From the NCBI GenBank assembly GCA_030425045.1, contig JAUHVL010000010.1, forward strand, positions 1-64,000: 64,000 nt of DNA, written 5' to 3'. The stretch is from a bacterium. Its GTDB lineage: Bacteria; Bdellovibrionota; Bacteriovoracia; Bacteriovoracales; Bacteriovoracaceae. The translations under genes and the position numbers were made by a program. The notes beneath the pieces are model-generated. The model saw only the letters and a list, made by a program, of their open reading frames with translations. It did not search any database and had not been told where the DNA came from. Shown here one piece after another: positions 42,652 through 51,506 of this stretch. How positions within the stretch are numbered: position 1 is the first letter of the stretch; every line of letters begins with the position of its first letter.

Positions 42652-43209
42652 TTAATAAACCGGATTAGCACTCATCCCACGATTAGGCTTATTGCCGAAT
42701 TCTTCGTGAATTGTACGATTCCAGGTATTGAGAACCTTGCCTGTTTCTGAGTCGGCAAGGGCATTAAAACTATATTGTTTGCCTTCGGCCGTGATGGTGG
42801 TCACGATGACTTTTTCAACGTAACGACCTTTTCCATTTTCTACTTTGATATTTCCACTAACTTCTTTGATAAAGACCTTCGTTCCCGGAAGGCGGTGATC
42901 AAGTAAGTTATGACCTAACTTTTCTTTCCAGTCACTTGCTGGTTGGTTGATAAATTCGTTAATCTGTTTTTTATTTTTACCTAAAAAGACTCTTTCTCGT
43001 TTAATATTGGCCGGCACTCTTTTTGTTTCTTTTTTTGCATTAATTTTTTTTAATTCAGCACTGGTAGATTTATGATGCTTTACTTTATCTTTTTGAGTTT
43101 TTTCAAATGTCTCCCAGCTAGCGATATGTTGATCTTTATGAGAGATATAATAGATGAGAGCTCCAATCACTCCAATAAGGGCAAAAATGGCAAGGTATTT
43201 TAATTTCAT
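42652..43209 (-). CDS. membrane-anchored exported protein, possibly PepSY-like
   Basis: 185 residues: an N-terminal membrane helix (LKYLAIFALIGVIGALIYYI), a basic linker (30-80), and a C-terminal domain of about 100 residues (GTKVFIKEVSGNIKVENGKG, KVIVTTITAEGKQYSFNALA, then DSETGKVLNTWNRTIH). The order of strands resembles a PepSY domain, which often inhibits the propeptide-bearing metallopeptidase encoded nearby; here the gene before it encodes a metallopeptidase-like protein, so this pairing is suggestive. It starts at the stop of the upstream gene (shared base). Confidence 0.6.
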   Translation of the reverse strand: MKLKYLAIFALIGVIGALIYYISHKDQHIASWETFEKTQKDKVKHHKSTSAELKKINAKKETKRVPANIKRERVFLGKNKKQINEFINQPASDWKEKLGHNLLDHRLPGTKVFIKEVSGNIKVENGKGRYVEKVIVTTITAEGKQYSFNALADSETGKVLNTWNRTIHEEFGNKPNRGMSANPVY

Positions 43210-45632
43210 TAGTCTATTACCGTAAATGAAAAGTTAATAACTCTAAAAGGTTTTGCACCCGAAAACTCTTTATCCTTATAATTATCATTTCCATTATCTT
43301 CGTCATGAAAACAGTCATCACAGTTTGTAAATCTGGCCCTCATCCGACAGTTAAAAACTGTTCCTGGTGGAATCCACGGGTTGATTTCAAAAAAGATAAC
43401 ATTATTAAAATTAAACGTTGGTACACCGTTTTCATTAACTAACGTTTCGGCCCATGTCGATTTAGGATCAATGATAGAGTAGTTAGCAGAGTCAGCGCCT
43501 TTAATGGCCCTGACAAAACAATCATCTGTTGAGTCTGATCCACCTAAACAATAAGAAGAATCGAGTCCAATTTTTGTTAATAGTTTTGATTGTTGATACC
43601 ACTGTGTTGAGCTCGTTTCGTTAATTTCAACAAAACAGACGGGGGCCAATTCTTCATTTGGTTCGGCCAGCGTGTTTGAACCGTTATATTCAGTGACAAA
43701 GTCACAACCACCTTCGACTCCTTCACCTGAGGTGAGATCAGCTGCTCCCTCTGATGCCAAAGGCCAATTGTCTTCAAAGGTATTACAAGGTTTTCCACCT
43801 TTGGTATGATCCCAGTCGTTAGCAAGAACTTGCACACCGGCCATGGGGGAGTTGGAGTTATTATAAAGACTAAGTGAAAGCCCTACGACCTCACCGGGAG
43901 AAATTTTTCCATTTCCATTATTATAGGCAAAGTTGGGGTCAATCATGCCCGAGACTGAAGCAATTTGACCACTGGCCTTGAGTGAGTCCATCGCCGCAGA
44001 AATATCTTCTTGGTCGTCAATGATGAACGCCTTAGGTTTACCTGGTCTACTATCTAATTTGAGATAACTTTTATCAATTAAAACGGTTTTGACTCGTTCA
44101 CTTGGCGTCACAGAAGTATTGATGCCTGCGTGACCGTTAACAAGACCATTTCCATTTTCGTTATATGTTTTAAAAAGTAATAATCCATAGTCATCGACAA
44201 GAGACTCATAGGTTGTCATAGAAAAAGCCCCACCGTTACAGTGATTTAAAGAGCTATTTCCAAGGGTGTATTTAAAGTATTTAGAGAAGACCTGCATAAA
44301 AGATCTAAAGTTAATGGGATTAACTGTTGAAATCCAATCGTGTGCATGATCAGGACTATGATTGATGGTATACTCTGGAGCTCCGTCGTAACCAAGGGCC
44401 GTTTGATCACCTAAGTGAGCAAATGTTTCCATTAAAAGATGCATCACTCTTTGTGTTGCATTTTCTCTTGTCATACTACAATTAGATTGGATTGATTTTA
44501 CAAGGGCGACCATAAAGTGAGAAATGATCTGACCAGAGTAGTGAATATCTTCAAGACGCTCCGTTGGAAAGTTAGGATCATAGGGAACAAAATCTGGATA
44601 AGAAATTCTTCCAGGTGTTGATTCACTCACTCCAGGAGCGTGAAGAGGATCATTTTCTTCCATTGGTCTTGATGCTCTTAAAAAGCGACCTAGGGCCCAC
44701 TCACCAAAGTGACCACGATAATTCATATAGAAACTAAAAAAGTCTGCAAGACCTTCTCCAATACCACCGGCTTCATCATAGAATTGATAACCTAAATTGG
44801 TGTCATGAACGAAGGTTAAACCACTTGCTGTATTTCTAGTATTGAGCATGATTTGATTAAAAGCATGACCGACTTCATGCCAGGTAACAGTGGGATCACT
44901 TACAATATAAAGGTTATTGGCCACTGTTAATTTTCCTAAACAAATTTCAAGTCTAGAGGGAGAGAAAAAAGCGTTATCATCGATATCGCAATCAGAATAA
45001 GTGAGTAATGTTCCATCGATACCAAGACTGGTATTTTGCTTAAACCAAAATGCCGGATTACTGGATGAAAATAAGTTTACGGGATGGGCCGTTTGGTAGG
45101 GGTAGCTTAACCCATAATTATAACTAAAAACTAAATCAGAATGAAACTTGTTTATAATATCTCGTACACTTCCAAAGGCCTGCACTTGTCTAAAATAACT
45201 CGTGGTTGTGCTAAAACCCCAGCGATTATCTGATGGAGAAAAGAAATTAGCGTTACTTGCTGACTTGACCCCATGGCAATTGGTTCTCGTGACACCTTTT
45301 GCACTACAGGATTCAAGTAACTGATTATTGCTGGTGATAAAATCTTCGTTACGGCTTAGGTATTTACCTAAATTTTCATTGGCCGAGAGATTATTATTTC
45401 CTGAAAGGGCGATAGGGTTATCTTTTAAATAACGACCATTATTTGGATTAACTCCTCTGGTTGAATTATCTCCACCAACATTAGATCGTCCACTACTGCT
45501 TCCTGAATTTGAGCTATCTGTGAGATCGGTTACACTACTGGTAACGCTGGTGAGATCACCGACACATGAGGAGAGAAGCACTAGGCACAGTGCTGTTATC
45601 AAAGTTTGAATTTTATTTCCCCACATTTTCAT
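43209..45632 (-). CDS. large lipoprotein with zinc metallopeptidase-like domain
   Basis: 807 residues; lipoprotein signal with lipobox LSSC. A serine/asparagine-rich linker (25-75) precedes a gluzincin-like domain: TWHEVGHAFNQIM (HEXXH, about residue 252) and EAGGIGEGLADFFSFYMN, where the Glu 30-40 residues downstream is the likely third zinc ligand, as in M36/M4 peptidases. The C-terminal third contains several cysteines (KPCNTFEDNW, GGCDFVTEY, FNCRMRARFTNCDDCFHD) and beta strands, probably a binding module. It is surface or periplasmic. The operon with the coiled-coil protein upstream and the PepSY-like protein downstream is tightly packed (28- and 0-base gaps). Confidence 0.72.
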   Translation of the reverse strand: MKMWGNKIQTLITALCLVLLSSCVGDLTSVTSSVTDLTDSSNSGSSSGRSNVGGDNSTRGVNPNNGRYLKDNPIALSGNNNLSANENLGKYLSRNEDFITSNNQLLESCSAKGVTRTNCHGVKSASNANFFSPSDNRWGFSTTTSYFRQVQAFGSVRDIINKFHSDLVFSYNYGLSYPYQTAHPVNLFSSSNPAFWFKQNTSLGIDGTLLTYSDCDIDDNAFFSPSRLEICLGKLTVANNLYIVSDPTVTWHEVGHAFNQIMLNTRNTASGLTFVHDTNLGYQFYDEAGGIGEGLADFFSFYMNYRGHFGEWALGRFLRASRPMEENDPLHAPGVSESTPGRISYPDFVPYDPNFPTERLEDIHYSGQIISHFMVALVKSIQSNCSMTRENATQRVMHLLMETFAHLGDQTALGYDGAPEYTINHSPDHAHDWISTVNPINFRSFMQVFSKYFKYTLGNSSLNHCNGGAFSMTTYESLVDDYGLLLFKTYNENGNGLVNGHAGINTSVTPSERVKTVLIDKSYLKLDSRPGKPKAFIIDDQEDISAAMDSLKASGQIASVSGMIDPNFAYNNGNGKISPGEVVGLSLSLYNNSNSPMAGVQVLANDWDHTKGGKPCNTFEDNWPLASEGAADLTSGEGVEGGCDFVTEYNGSNTLAEPNEELAPVCFVEINETSSTQWYQQSKLLTKIGLDSSYCLGGSDSTDDCFVRAIKGADSANYSIIDPKSTWAETLVNENGVPTFNFNNVIFFEINPWIPPGTVFNCRMRARFTNCDDCFHDEDNGNDNYKDKEFSGAKPFRVINFSFTVID

Positions 45633-45660
45633 TTTTAACTCACGTACAACAATTTTTTCC

Positions 45661-48600
45661 TTATTGGTTTGTCGTATTTATCAAGTTTCCTGAGTTACCA
45701 GGACCAAGTATTCTGTCTTGTTGTGCTTGAAATGGGCTTACTCTTCCCGTATTAAAGTTTCCTTGCCCCGCTAGGTTGGTACAAGGAACTGAGCGAAGCT
45801 GTTGTCCCATCGCAAAACTACTACTATTGGTGACGTTTCCTCTTCTTGCTCTTCTTCCGGTTCTATCAACACTGGCAATTCCTCTGGCAACTTCTCTTAT
45901 TCCGGCATTACTTAAATCTCTATCGCCTTCTAGCATTTCTCCAGCACGGTCGATAACTTGGGCGGGAGTGCGATCTCCTCCGGCAGCACTTTCAAGCGCT
46001 TGAAGTCTCAAACGAAGGCAAAAATTTGAATTCGTTTCGGCCAGCTCATCTGAGATGTCACCTGTTGCCGTTAAAATGGCCCTTACGTCAGTTGCAGCTG
46101 CTTCACTTCCAAGATATTCTTCTAGGTCATCGTTACTAATACCTGTAAGAAGATCACCAGAGAATTCATCAGCTAGATCTGTTTCTTCAGCCTCCGCGAG
46201 TGCTTCTCTTAGGGGCTCAATATGTGTTCTTAAAAAAGAGTCTTGTGCAGATACAGAAGAGGGTAGCTGATCTGTTTCTCCACTTGCATAACGTTGAATT
46301 GCATCCCAGTCTCCAACAAGATCTTGAGGAAGGTTTCTTTCAAGATTTCTTAGGGCCGTACTTCTGAATGTAGAAGCGTTATTGCCTTCACATGCTTGGG
46401 CGAGGTCTCTTGTTTGCTCTCTTTCTGAAGCGAGCTCAGGGATACTCTGTGTCGCTCCCTCATCATCGCCACCATCATTACCATCAGGGCAAAAGTCTCT
46501 CTCTACTGCTTGGGCATTACTATGAGCGGCTCCAACTAAGCTTCCCGCACTTTCAATACTTGCTCCGGCCAGTGATGAAACACGACCACAGCTTGGTTGA
46601 GCGGCTGCTCTATTATAATCTGTACAAAAACCATTGGCCTCGGCGAGGGCCTGGTTTTGTTGGGCCTCCATTTCGCCTTGTCTTTGGCGGGCCTCTGCAA
46701 TTTGTTGATTACATTTTTCAGCAAGTTCTTCCCAATCTTTTTTAGCTTCTTGCATATTATCTTCTTGAAGCGCGATATAATCGTTTACTTCTCTTTCAAC
46801 TTTTTGACTTTGGTCTTGAAGAAGTTGTTTCATTTGTCTAATTCTTTCTTTTAACTGATCAATAGATTCAAAATCCCCAGCACCTCTTAAATGAACACCA
46901 AGTTCACCTACTAACTCTGGTTTAGGGGGAGTGAGTGCTAATGATTCACCTTGAAACTCCCATGCTGTTCCGGGAATCATTTGGTTAACCATTTCAGCAA
47001 GACTTAAAATATTGGCCTGAACTTGCTGAGCAAGTTGATTTTGCTGGGCCACAAGAGCAACAAAATTATTATTGTATTCTTCTGCTAAGATTGCCGTATG
47101 GTCTTTTTTAACTTTGATCTCATCTTCTGCTTCTTTATGACAAGCTTTAAGATCAGTGGAACATTGAGAGGCGTGAGCTATACAAAAATTATCCCCAGCG
47201 GGATTAAGCATGGTTTCTGCTCCCGCTACAGTACAAGCTCCCGCTGCCATCGGTGCATTTGAACAATTAATAACTTCATCTAGAATTTGGTTATCAATAT
47301 TTCTAACAAAACGGTCTTTATCCGCTTTTATTTCATTGATAAGTCTTTGGGTTTCTTCTACTTTTTCTTGTAGAGAGAGCTGACCCGCTTCACCTGGTTG
47401 AGTTAACTGGGCCTCACAAAGATCTAATTGTTGATTATAAAGTTGATAGGGAGTTACCGAACCATTAGAGCCATCAAAATGGTGCATACTAATTTGCACA
47501 TTACCGCCAATTCTAGCATCGAGTAGGCGAATCTCTTCAATCTTCTGTCTCATGGTACGGTCACTATTTAAAATAGATCTCAAGCTAGTCGCATAACTTT
47601 CAAGAGTACTACCTGTACCATCTGTTGGAATATAATTAAGATTTTGAATAATTTGTTCTGTTGTAAGAGCAGAGACACTTCGATCTCTTCCCGACATACA
47701 ATCGTCTACGGCCTGTTGTAGATAAAGATTAGAAGCGTTTTGAGAAAGTCTTTCTAGCTCACTTTCAAATTTATGATCAAGCGCGGGAAGACTAGCGTCT
47801 GCAATATTATAATCGGCAATGATTCTTTGATAAGTCTGATATTTTTTCATTAGTTTTTCAGACTCTTTTGCGATAACGGCATCGATACCTTTAAATTTAA
47901 TTTGACCTCTTCCTGGAACAACCCCAGTACTAGGATCGTAAGAAGCAATTCCATATTCTTCAAAGTCATTTAAAAGATTAGAAACTTGTTCTCTAATTTG
48001 TCTTTCGTAATCAGGCTGATTTCTTTGATAAAGAGTTGAGGCCTGAGCAACGGGAGTTAAGAGCTCTTGATTAAGTCCATCGAGACCATTTGAAACACCA
48101 CCAAGGGCACTGAGGCCTATGATTTCCTGACACCCTTGAGAAAAAGAGTCTTTTAGCTTCAAGTGAGCAGCATTGGCCTTTCCTCTAAAATTTGTTCCAT
48201 ACAGAAGATAAGCGTTATCTGCCATGGCCGAAACTCTCGCTTCGTTTTGTTCAATAAAGGCCTTATTGTTGAGATCGATTCGCCCAATCAAGGCTTCGAG
48301 CTCTTGTTGTTTTTTTGTAAATTGATCTTGTAGCTCTTTTGCTTCTCTGTGAAGACAAGCAAGTCCCTCATTCGTCGCAGGATTATTTGTATCGAGGTTG
48401 ATGAGTGTATCAATAGAAAGAATTTTTCCTTGGGCCATTTGAGCGATGGTTGTTGACTGACCAACTTGTTGAACAGCGGCCAACCTTCCCATGAAATCAC
48501 CAGCTCTTGTTGCCACGGGGAGTTGCCCTTCACAAGCTCCCACTGGGAGATTAGTTCTGGCAGGTAAAACCATACACTGACCGGGAAATAATTTAGAGGG

Positions 48601-48831
48601 GACTTTCGCTACTTGTTGTGGAACCACTGGACCTTGCTGAGACATGGCCGAGACGACTTCCATCGTAACGTTTTGAATAGCAGCACCAACACCAGCGGCC
48701 ATCGCCGTTGGAGGAGCTGAACCTTGGGCCAATGTAGAAGGCGCAACGATTAAACTAAAAGTTAAGAAAGCGATATTTGTCACTTTGAGAAAATGTTTAA
48801 TGCGTTTTAAGTGCAAAATATTCCTTTTCAT
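45661..48831 (-). CDS. large exported coiled-coil protein
   Basis: 1056 residues with a signal peptide (about 15-36, NIAFLTFSLIVAPSTLAQ). Much of the protein is glutamine-, glutamate- and alanine-rich with long predicted coiled coils (KELQDQFTKKQQELEALIGR; LAQQVQANILSLAEMVNQ; KCNQQIAEARQRQGEMEAQQ). Cysteines are scattered and often paired (CSNAPMAAGACTV, AHASQCSTDLKACHKEAED). It ends with an asparagine-rich stretch (GNSGNLINTTNQ). I do not recognise the family. First gene of an operon with a metallopeptidase-like lipoprotein and a PepSY-like protein, so it may scaffold or be processed by that peptidase (inference). Confidence 0.65.
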   Translation of the reverse strand: MKRNILHLKRIKHFLKVTNIAFLTFSLIVAPSTLAQGSAPPTAMAAGVGAAIQNVTMEVVSAMSQQGPVVPQQVAKVPSKLFPGQCMVLPARTNLPVGACEGQLPVATRAGDFMGRLAAVQQVGQSTTIAQMAQGKILSIDTLINLDTNNPATNEGLACLHREAKELQDQFTKKQQELEALIGRIDLNNKAFIEQNEARVSAMADNAYLLYGTNFRGKANAAHLKLKDSFSQGCQEIIGLSALGGVSNGLDGLNQELLTPVAQASTLYQRNQPDYERQIREQVSNLLNDFEEYGIASYDPSTGVVPGRGQIKFKGIDAVIAKESEKLMKKYQTYQRIIADYNIADASLPALDHKFESELERLSQNASNLYLQQAVDDCMSGRDRSVSALTTEQIIQNLNYIPTDGTGSTLESYATSLRSILNSDRTMRQKIEEIRLLDARIGGNVQISMHHFDGSNGSVTPYQLYNQQLDLCEAQLTQPGEAGQLSLQEKVEETQRLINEIKADKDRFVRNIDNQILDEVINCSNAPMAAGACTVAGAETMLNPAGDNFCIAHASQCSTDLKACHKEAEDEIKVKKDHTAILAEEYNNNFVALVAQQNQLAQQVQANILSLAEMVNQMIPGTAWEFQGESLALTPPKPELVGELGVHLRGAGDFESIDQLKERIRQMKQLLQDQSQKVEREVNDYIALQEDNMQEAKKDWEELAEKCNQQIAEARQRQGEMEAQQNQALAEANGFCTDYNRAAAQPSCGRVSSLAGASIESAGSLVGAAHSNAQAVERDFCPDGNDGGDDEGATQSIPELASEREQTRDLAQACEGNNASTFRSTALRNLERNLPQDLVGDWDAIQRYASGETDQLPSSVSAQDSFLRTHIEPLREALAEAEETDLADEFSGDLLTGISNDDLEEYLGSEAAATDVRAILTATGDISDELAETNSNFCLRLRLQALESAAGGDRTPAQVIDRAGEMLEGDRDLSNAGIREVARGIASVDRTGRRARRGNVTNSSSFAMGQQLRSVPCTNLAGQGNFNTGRVSPFQAQQDRILGPGNSGNLINTTNQ

Positions 48832-49083
48832 GGTTTCGGACCTTTTTTCATTCTCTATCCCATTTCTTTTTCGGTTTTCTTAGGCTCGGGATTTAGAAAA
48901 ATTAAACAGTTATCTTATTATTGTAATACCGGATTATGTTACTCAGACTAATTTTGTGGAAAATAGAGCGAAACTTGGCAATTTAGCTCCCTTAAGTAGA
49001 ATAAGTATTGGAAATTAGTTTTTATAGATTACTTTATTGAGAGAGCAATCTTATCTTAGCTCAGAAAGGGACTGCCAATAATT

Positions 49084-50718
49084 ATGGCCACAAATAACCT
49101 TTTAAGGGCCCTGGCGGCCATATTTGATTTTATTCTCTGTATCCCCCTGCATTTGCTATTGGGACAAAATGAAGTCTATCGAGAGTGGAGCCTTGGTCTA
49201 TTTGATTTTCTCTCAGTGCATGTGAATCTACCGTGGAGTGTCCTGACAATTTTCCCAGCGATTATTTGTATTTTTATTATTTTGGTTTTCTATCGTTTAT
49301 TTTGTCAGCTTATTTTTAATAGAAGCTTTGGACAGGCATTACTTGGTCTTGAGTTAAACGTTTCTGGTATTAAGGGGAGGATGCTTGGGCTTCTTTATGT
49401 GCTTGCTTCAGTAATACTATGGCCCATTAACCTTGTTTTAGAATCACTCGATCTCTTCTCTCTCAGTAAGTTTTTTTCTGGGGTAGAGCAAAAAGAAGTT
49501 GATGAGATTTCAACTGCTAGAGTTTTATTGATGATCACTTTTAGTATTCTCTTTATTGCAATTAGCATCGCTTTACCTGTGACACTGCAGTTAAAGCAAT
49601 CAGTTGTTGTGTATGATGATCGGGATTCGATAAAAGTATCAAGTCAGATTGATGAGATCTTAAAACAGAAAAAAGTCATCGCTGACGAACAGACTATTTT
49701 TTTCACTTCCAATCGTATGAAACTGATGTCATCAATGCGTTTAGATGATCAGCGTTTTATCGTTTTACCTGATTTTGATTTTTATAAAGTTAAAAAATCG
49801 ATAAAGTTCGAACCTGTTATTCAAATTGTTGAAAGTGAAACAAACTCAAAAGGGACCATCAAAATTCACGGAACAGTGGATATCATGAAGATGTTAAAAT
49901 CAGCTTTTGTCGGTGATCCCTTATCTTCTCTTGTTTACGAAAAACTTCATGGGGAGGTTTTTTCAAAAAAACCCTACGGACAAAAAGTTTGGAGTCGTGA
50001 TGATTCAACTATTGGAGTGATGCATCCGCTAGTTGTTGAGGATAAAATTGAACTTCTCAAGTACATACTTGAATTTGATATGCTTAAACGTCCGCTTCAA
50101 AGTATCTCGAATGGTCCTTTTACCAGTGGTCGATTATCGCTAAGAGCACATATTCGAAAACTTATGAAAATGGATCAATCTTCAAAGGTCCTGATTGAAA
50201 CCCATGGCAATTATAAATTTCTTGTTTCACGAATTCTTGAACCAAAAGGAATAAGAGAGTATTGGCTACCTCTGGGAACACGTTATCCTCTTTTATTAGA
50301 GTTTGAATGGCAGGGAAATAATAACGCTCAAGGATTCTTAGAGGAATTTAAATTGGCCTTTTTTAAAAATGCGTTTTGGTTTTTTGATTATCAAAGTCTC
50401 GGCCGCTTTCCCGAACTCGAAGCTGATATGACCGTCTTTAATATTTTTGATGAGCTGACAACCAGAGAGATTGACGTTAATAAAGTTGATCTGCTTGAAG
50501 AGTATATTTACCGTTTCTTTTATAATACTTGTCGAGCTGAACTTTTTTTAAATGGAGCGCAAAGAAGGGGATATATTAAACGAAGTCTAGAGAGAACGAG
50601 TAAGATTATCACCATGCGTGGGCAGTATCGAAAAACATTTTCTTCGTTTTTTCTTGGTCAAATGGAATCTCTGGTTAAGGCCTATACAAATAAAGATAGG
50701 AAGTATTTTAATTTATGA
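49084..50718 (+). CDS. RDD-type membrane protein with large C-terminal region
   Basis: 544 residues. The first 175 contain four or more membrane helices and an RDD-family-like segment (RSFGQALLGLELNVSGIKGRM). Residues 180-544 are soluble, mixed alpha/beta, with no recognised domain (VVVYDDRDSIKVSSQIDE; GTIKIHGTVDIMKMLKS; FEWQGNNNAQGFLEEF). One possibility is a sensor or enzyme domain in the periplasm. It overlaps uppP by four bases, suggesting a link with lipid-carrier recycling or the cell envelope. Start: ATG preceded by a weak site (AAAGGGACTGCC). Confidence 0.6.
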   Translation: MATNNLLRALAAIFDFILCIPLHLLLGQNEVYREWSLGLFDFLSVHVNLPWSVLTIFPAIICIFIILVFYRLFCQLIFNRSFGQALLGLELNVSGIKGRMLGLLYVLASVILWPINLVLESLDLFSLSKFFSGVEQKEVDEISTARVLLMITFSILFIAISIALPVTLQLKQSVVVYDDRDSIKVSSQIDEILKQKKVIADEQTIFFTSNRMKLMSSMRLDDQRFIVLPDFDFYKVKKSIKFEPVIQIVESETNSKGTIKIHGTVDIMKMLKSAFVGDPLSSLVYEKLHGEVFSKKPYGQKVWSRDDSTIGVMHPLVVEDKIELLKYILEFDMLKRPLQSISNGPFTSGRLSLRAHIRKLMKMDQSSKVLIETHGNYKFLVSRILEPKGIREYWLPLGTRYPLLLEFEWQGNNNAQGFLEEFKLAFFKNAFWFFDYQSLGRFPELEADMTVFNIFDELTTREIDVNKVDLLEEYIYRFFYNTCRAELFLNGAQRRGYIKRSLERTSKIITMRGQYRKTFSSFFLGQMESLVKAYTNKDRKYFNL

Positions 50719-51506
50719 GTAACCTCGAGGGCATACTTTATGGGATTATTCAGGGGTTATCTGAATTTCTTCCGATCAGTTCAAGTGGTCATCTTGCCTT
50801 ATTACCCCATTTTTTAAACATTGAAGATCCCGGTATTCTTTTTGATTTAAGTATGCATGTGGGAACGGCCCTTTCCATCTTGATTTATTTTAGAAAGAAA
50901 ATAATGACTCTTCTTATTCAACTTCTTGGATTTTTAAAAGGCAACAGAGAGCATTACGAGGCGATCAATATGGTCGTTTCAACCTTAGCTTCTTTTGTCA
51001 TTATTTTACTCATTAAAAACGTTGCTGCTGAATACGGAAGAACTCCTTTTATGATTGCTCTCAATCTTTTGATTTTTGGTCTAATTATGTGGATTTTTGA
51101 TGTGGTGATGCCTTCTGAAAGTGAAACAAAAATGAATAAATGGCAGCCCACTAAAGCGCTTCTCATTGGTATCGCCCAAGCACTGGCCGTTTTTCCAGGG
51201 GTGAGTAGAAGTGGTATTACGCTTACGGCAGCAAGGGCCTTAAATTTATCCCGCCGCGAAGGGACGGAATACTCTTTTTTACTTGCCCTTCCCATTATCG
51301 TGGCCGGCTTTCTCTACAAAGTTCCAGAGTTTTTTAATGGATCAGCAAATTTTGATTTTTCAGTTTGTTTACTAGGCATGCTCGTTTCATTTGCCACAGG
51401 GATTGTGACCATTCACTATTTTTTAAAGTTTATCGCCAAAATGGGACTTGTTCTTTTCTTTTTCTATCGTGCTTTTATCGCACTTTTAATTTACTGGCTG
51501 CTTTAA
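50715..51506 (+). CDS. uppP: undecaprenyl-diphosphatase
   Basis: 263 residues, integral membrane enzyme that recycles undecaprenyl diphosphate to undecaprenyl phosphate for peptidoglycan and glycan synthesis; overexpression confers bacitracin resistance. Signature motifs: GLSEFLPISSSGHL (Glu, Ser and His near residue 15-27), FDLSMHVGTALSI and FPGVSRSGITLTAARALNLSR (about residue 160), and about eight helices. Operon with the RDD-type protein. The stop shares TTAA with the convergent giant gene. Confidence 0.96.
   Translation: MSNLEGILYGIIQGLSEFLPISSSGHLALLPHFLNIEDPGILFDLSMHVGTALSILIYFRKKIMTLLIQLLGFLKGNREHYEAINMVVSTLASFVIILLIKNVAAEYGRTPFMIALNLLIFGLIMWIFDVVMPSESETKMNKWQPTKALLIGIAQALAVFPGVSRSGITLTAARALNLSRREGTEYSFLLALPIIVAGFLYKVPEFFNGSANFDFSVCLLGMLVSFATGIVTIHYFLKFIAKMGLVLFFFYRAFIALLIYWLL

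Noticed and set aside
46392-46745. + strand frame opposite the coiled-coil protein
   Set aside because: Antisense shadow of the biased Gln/Glu/Ala codons; no ribosome site and no recognisable protein features.
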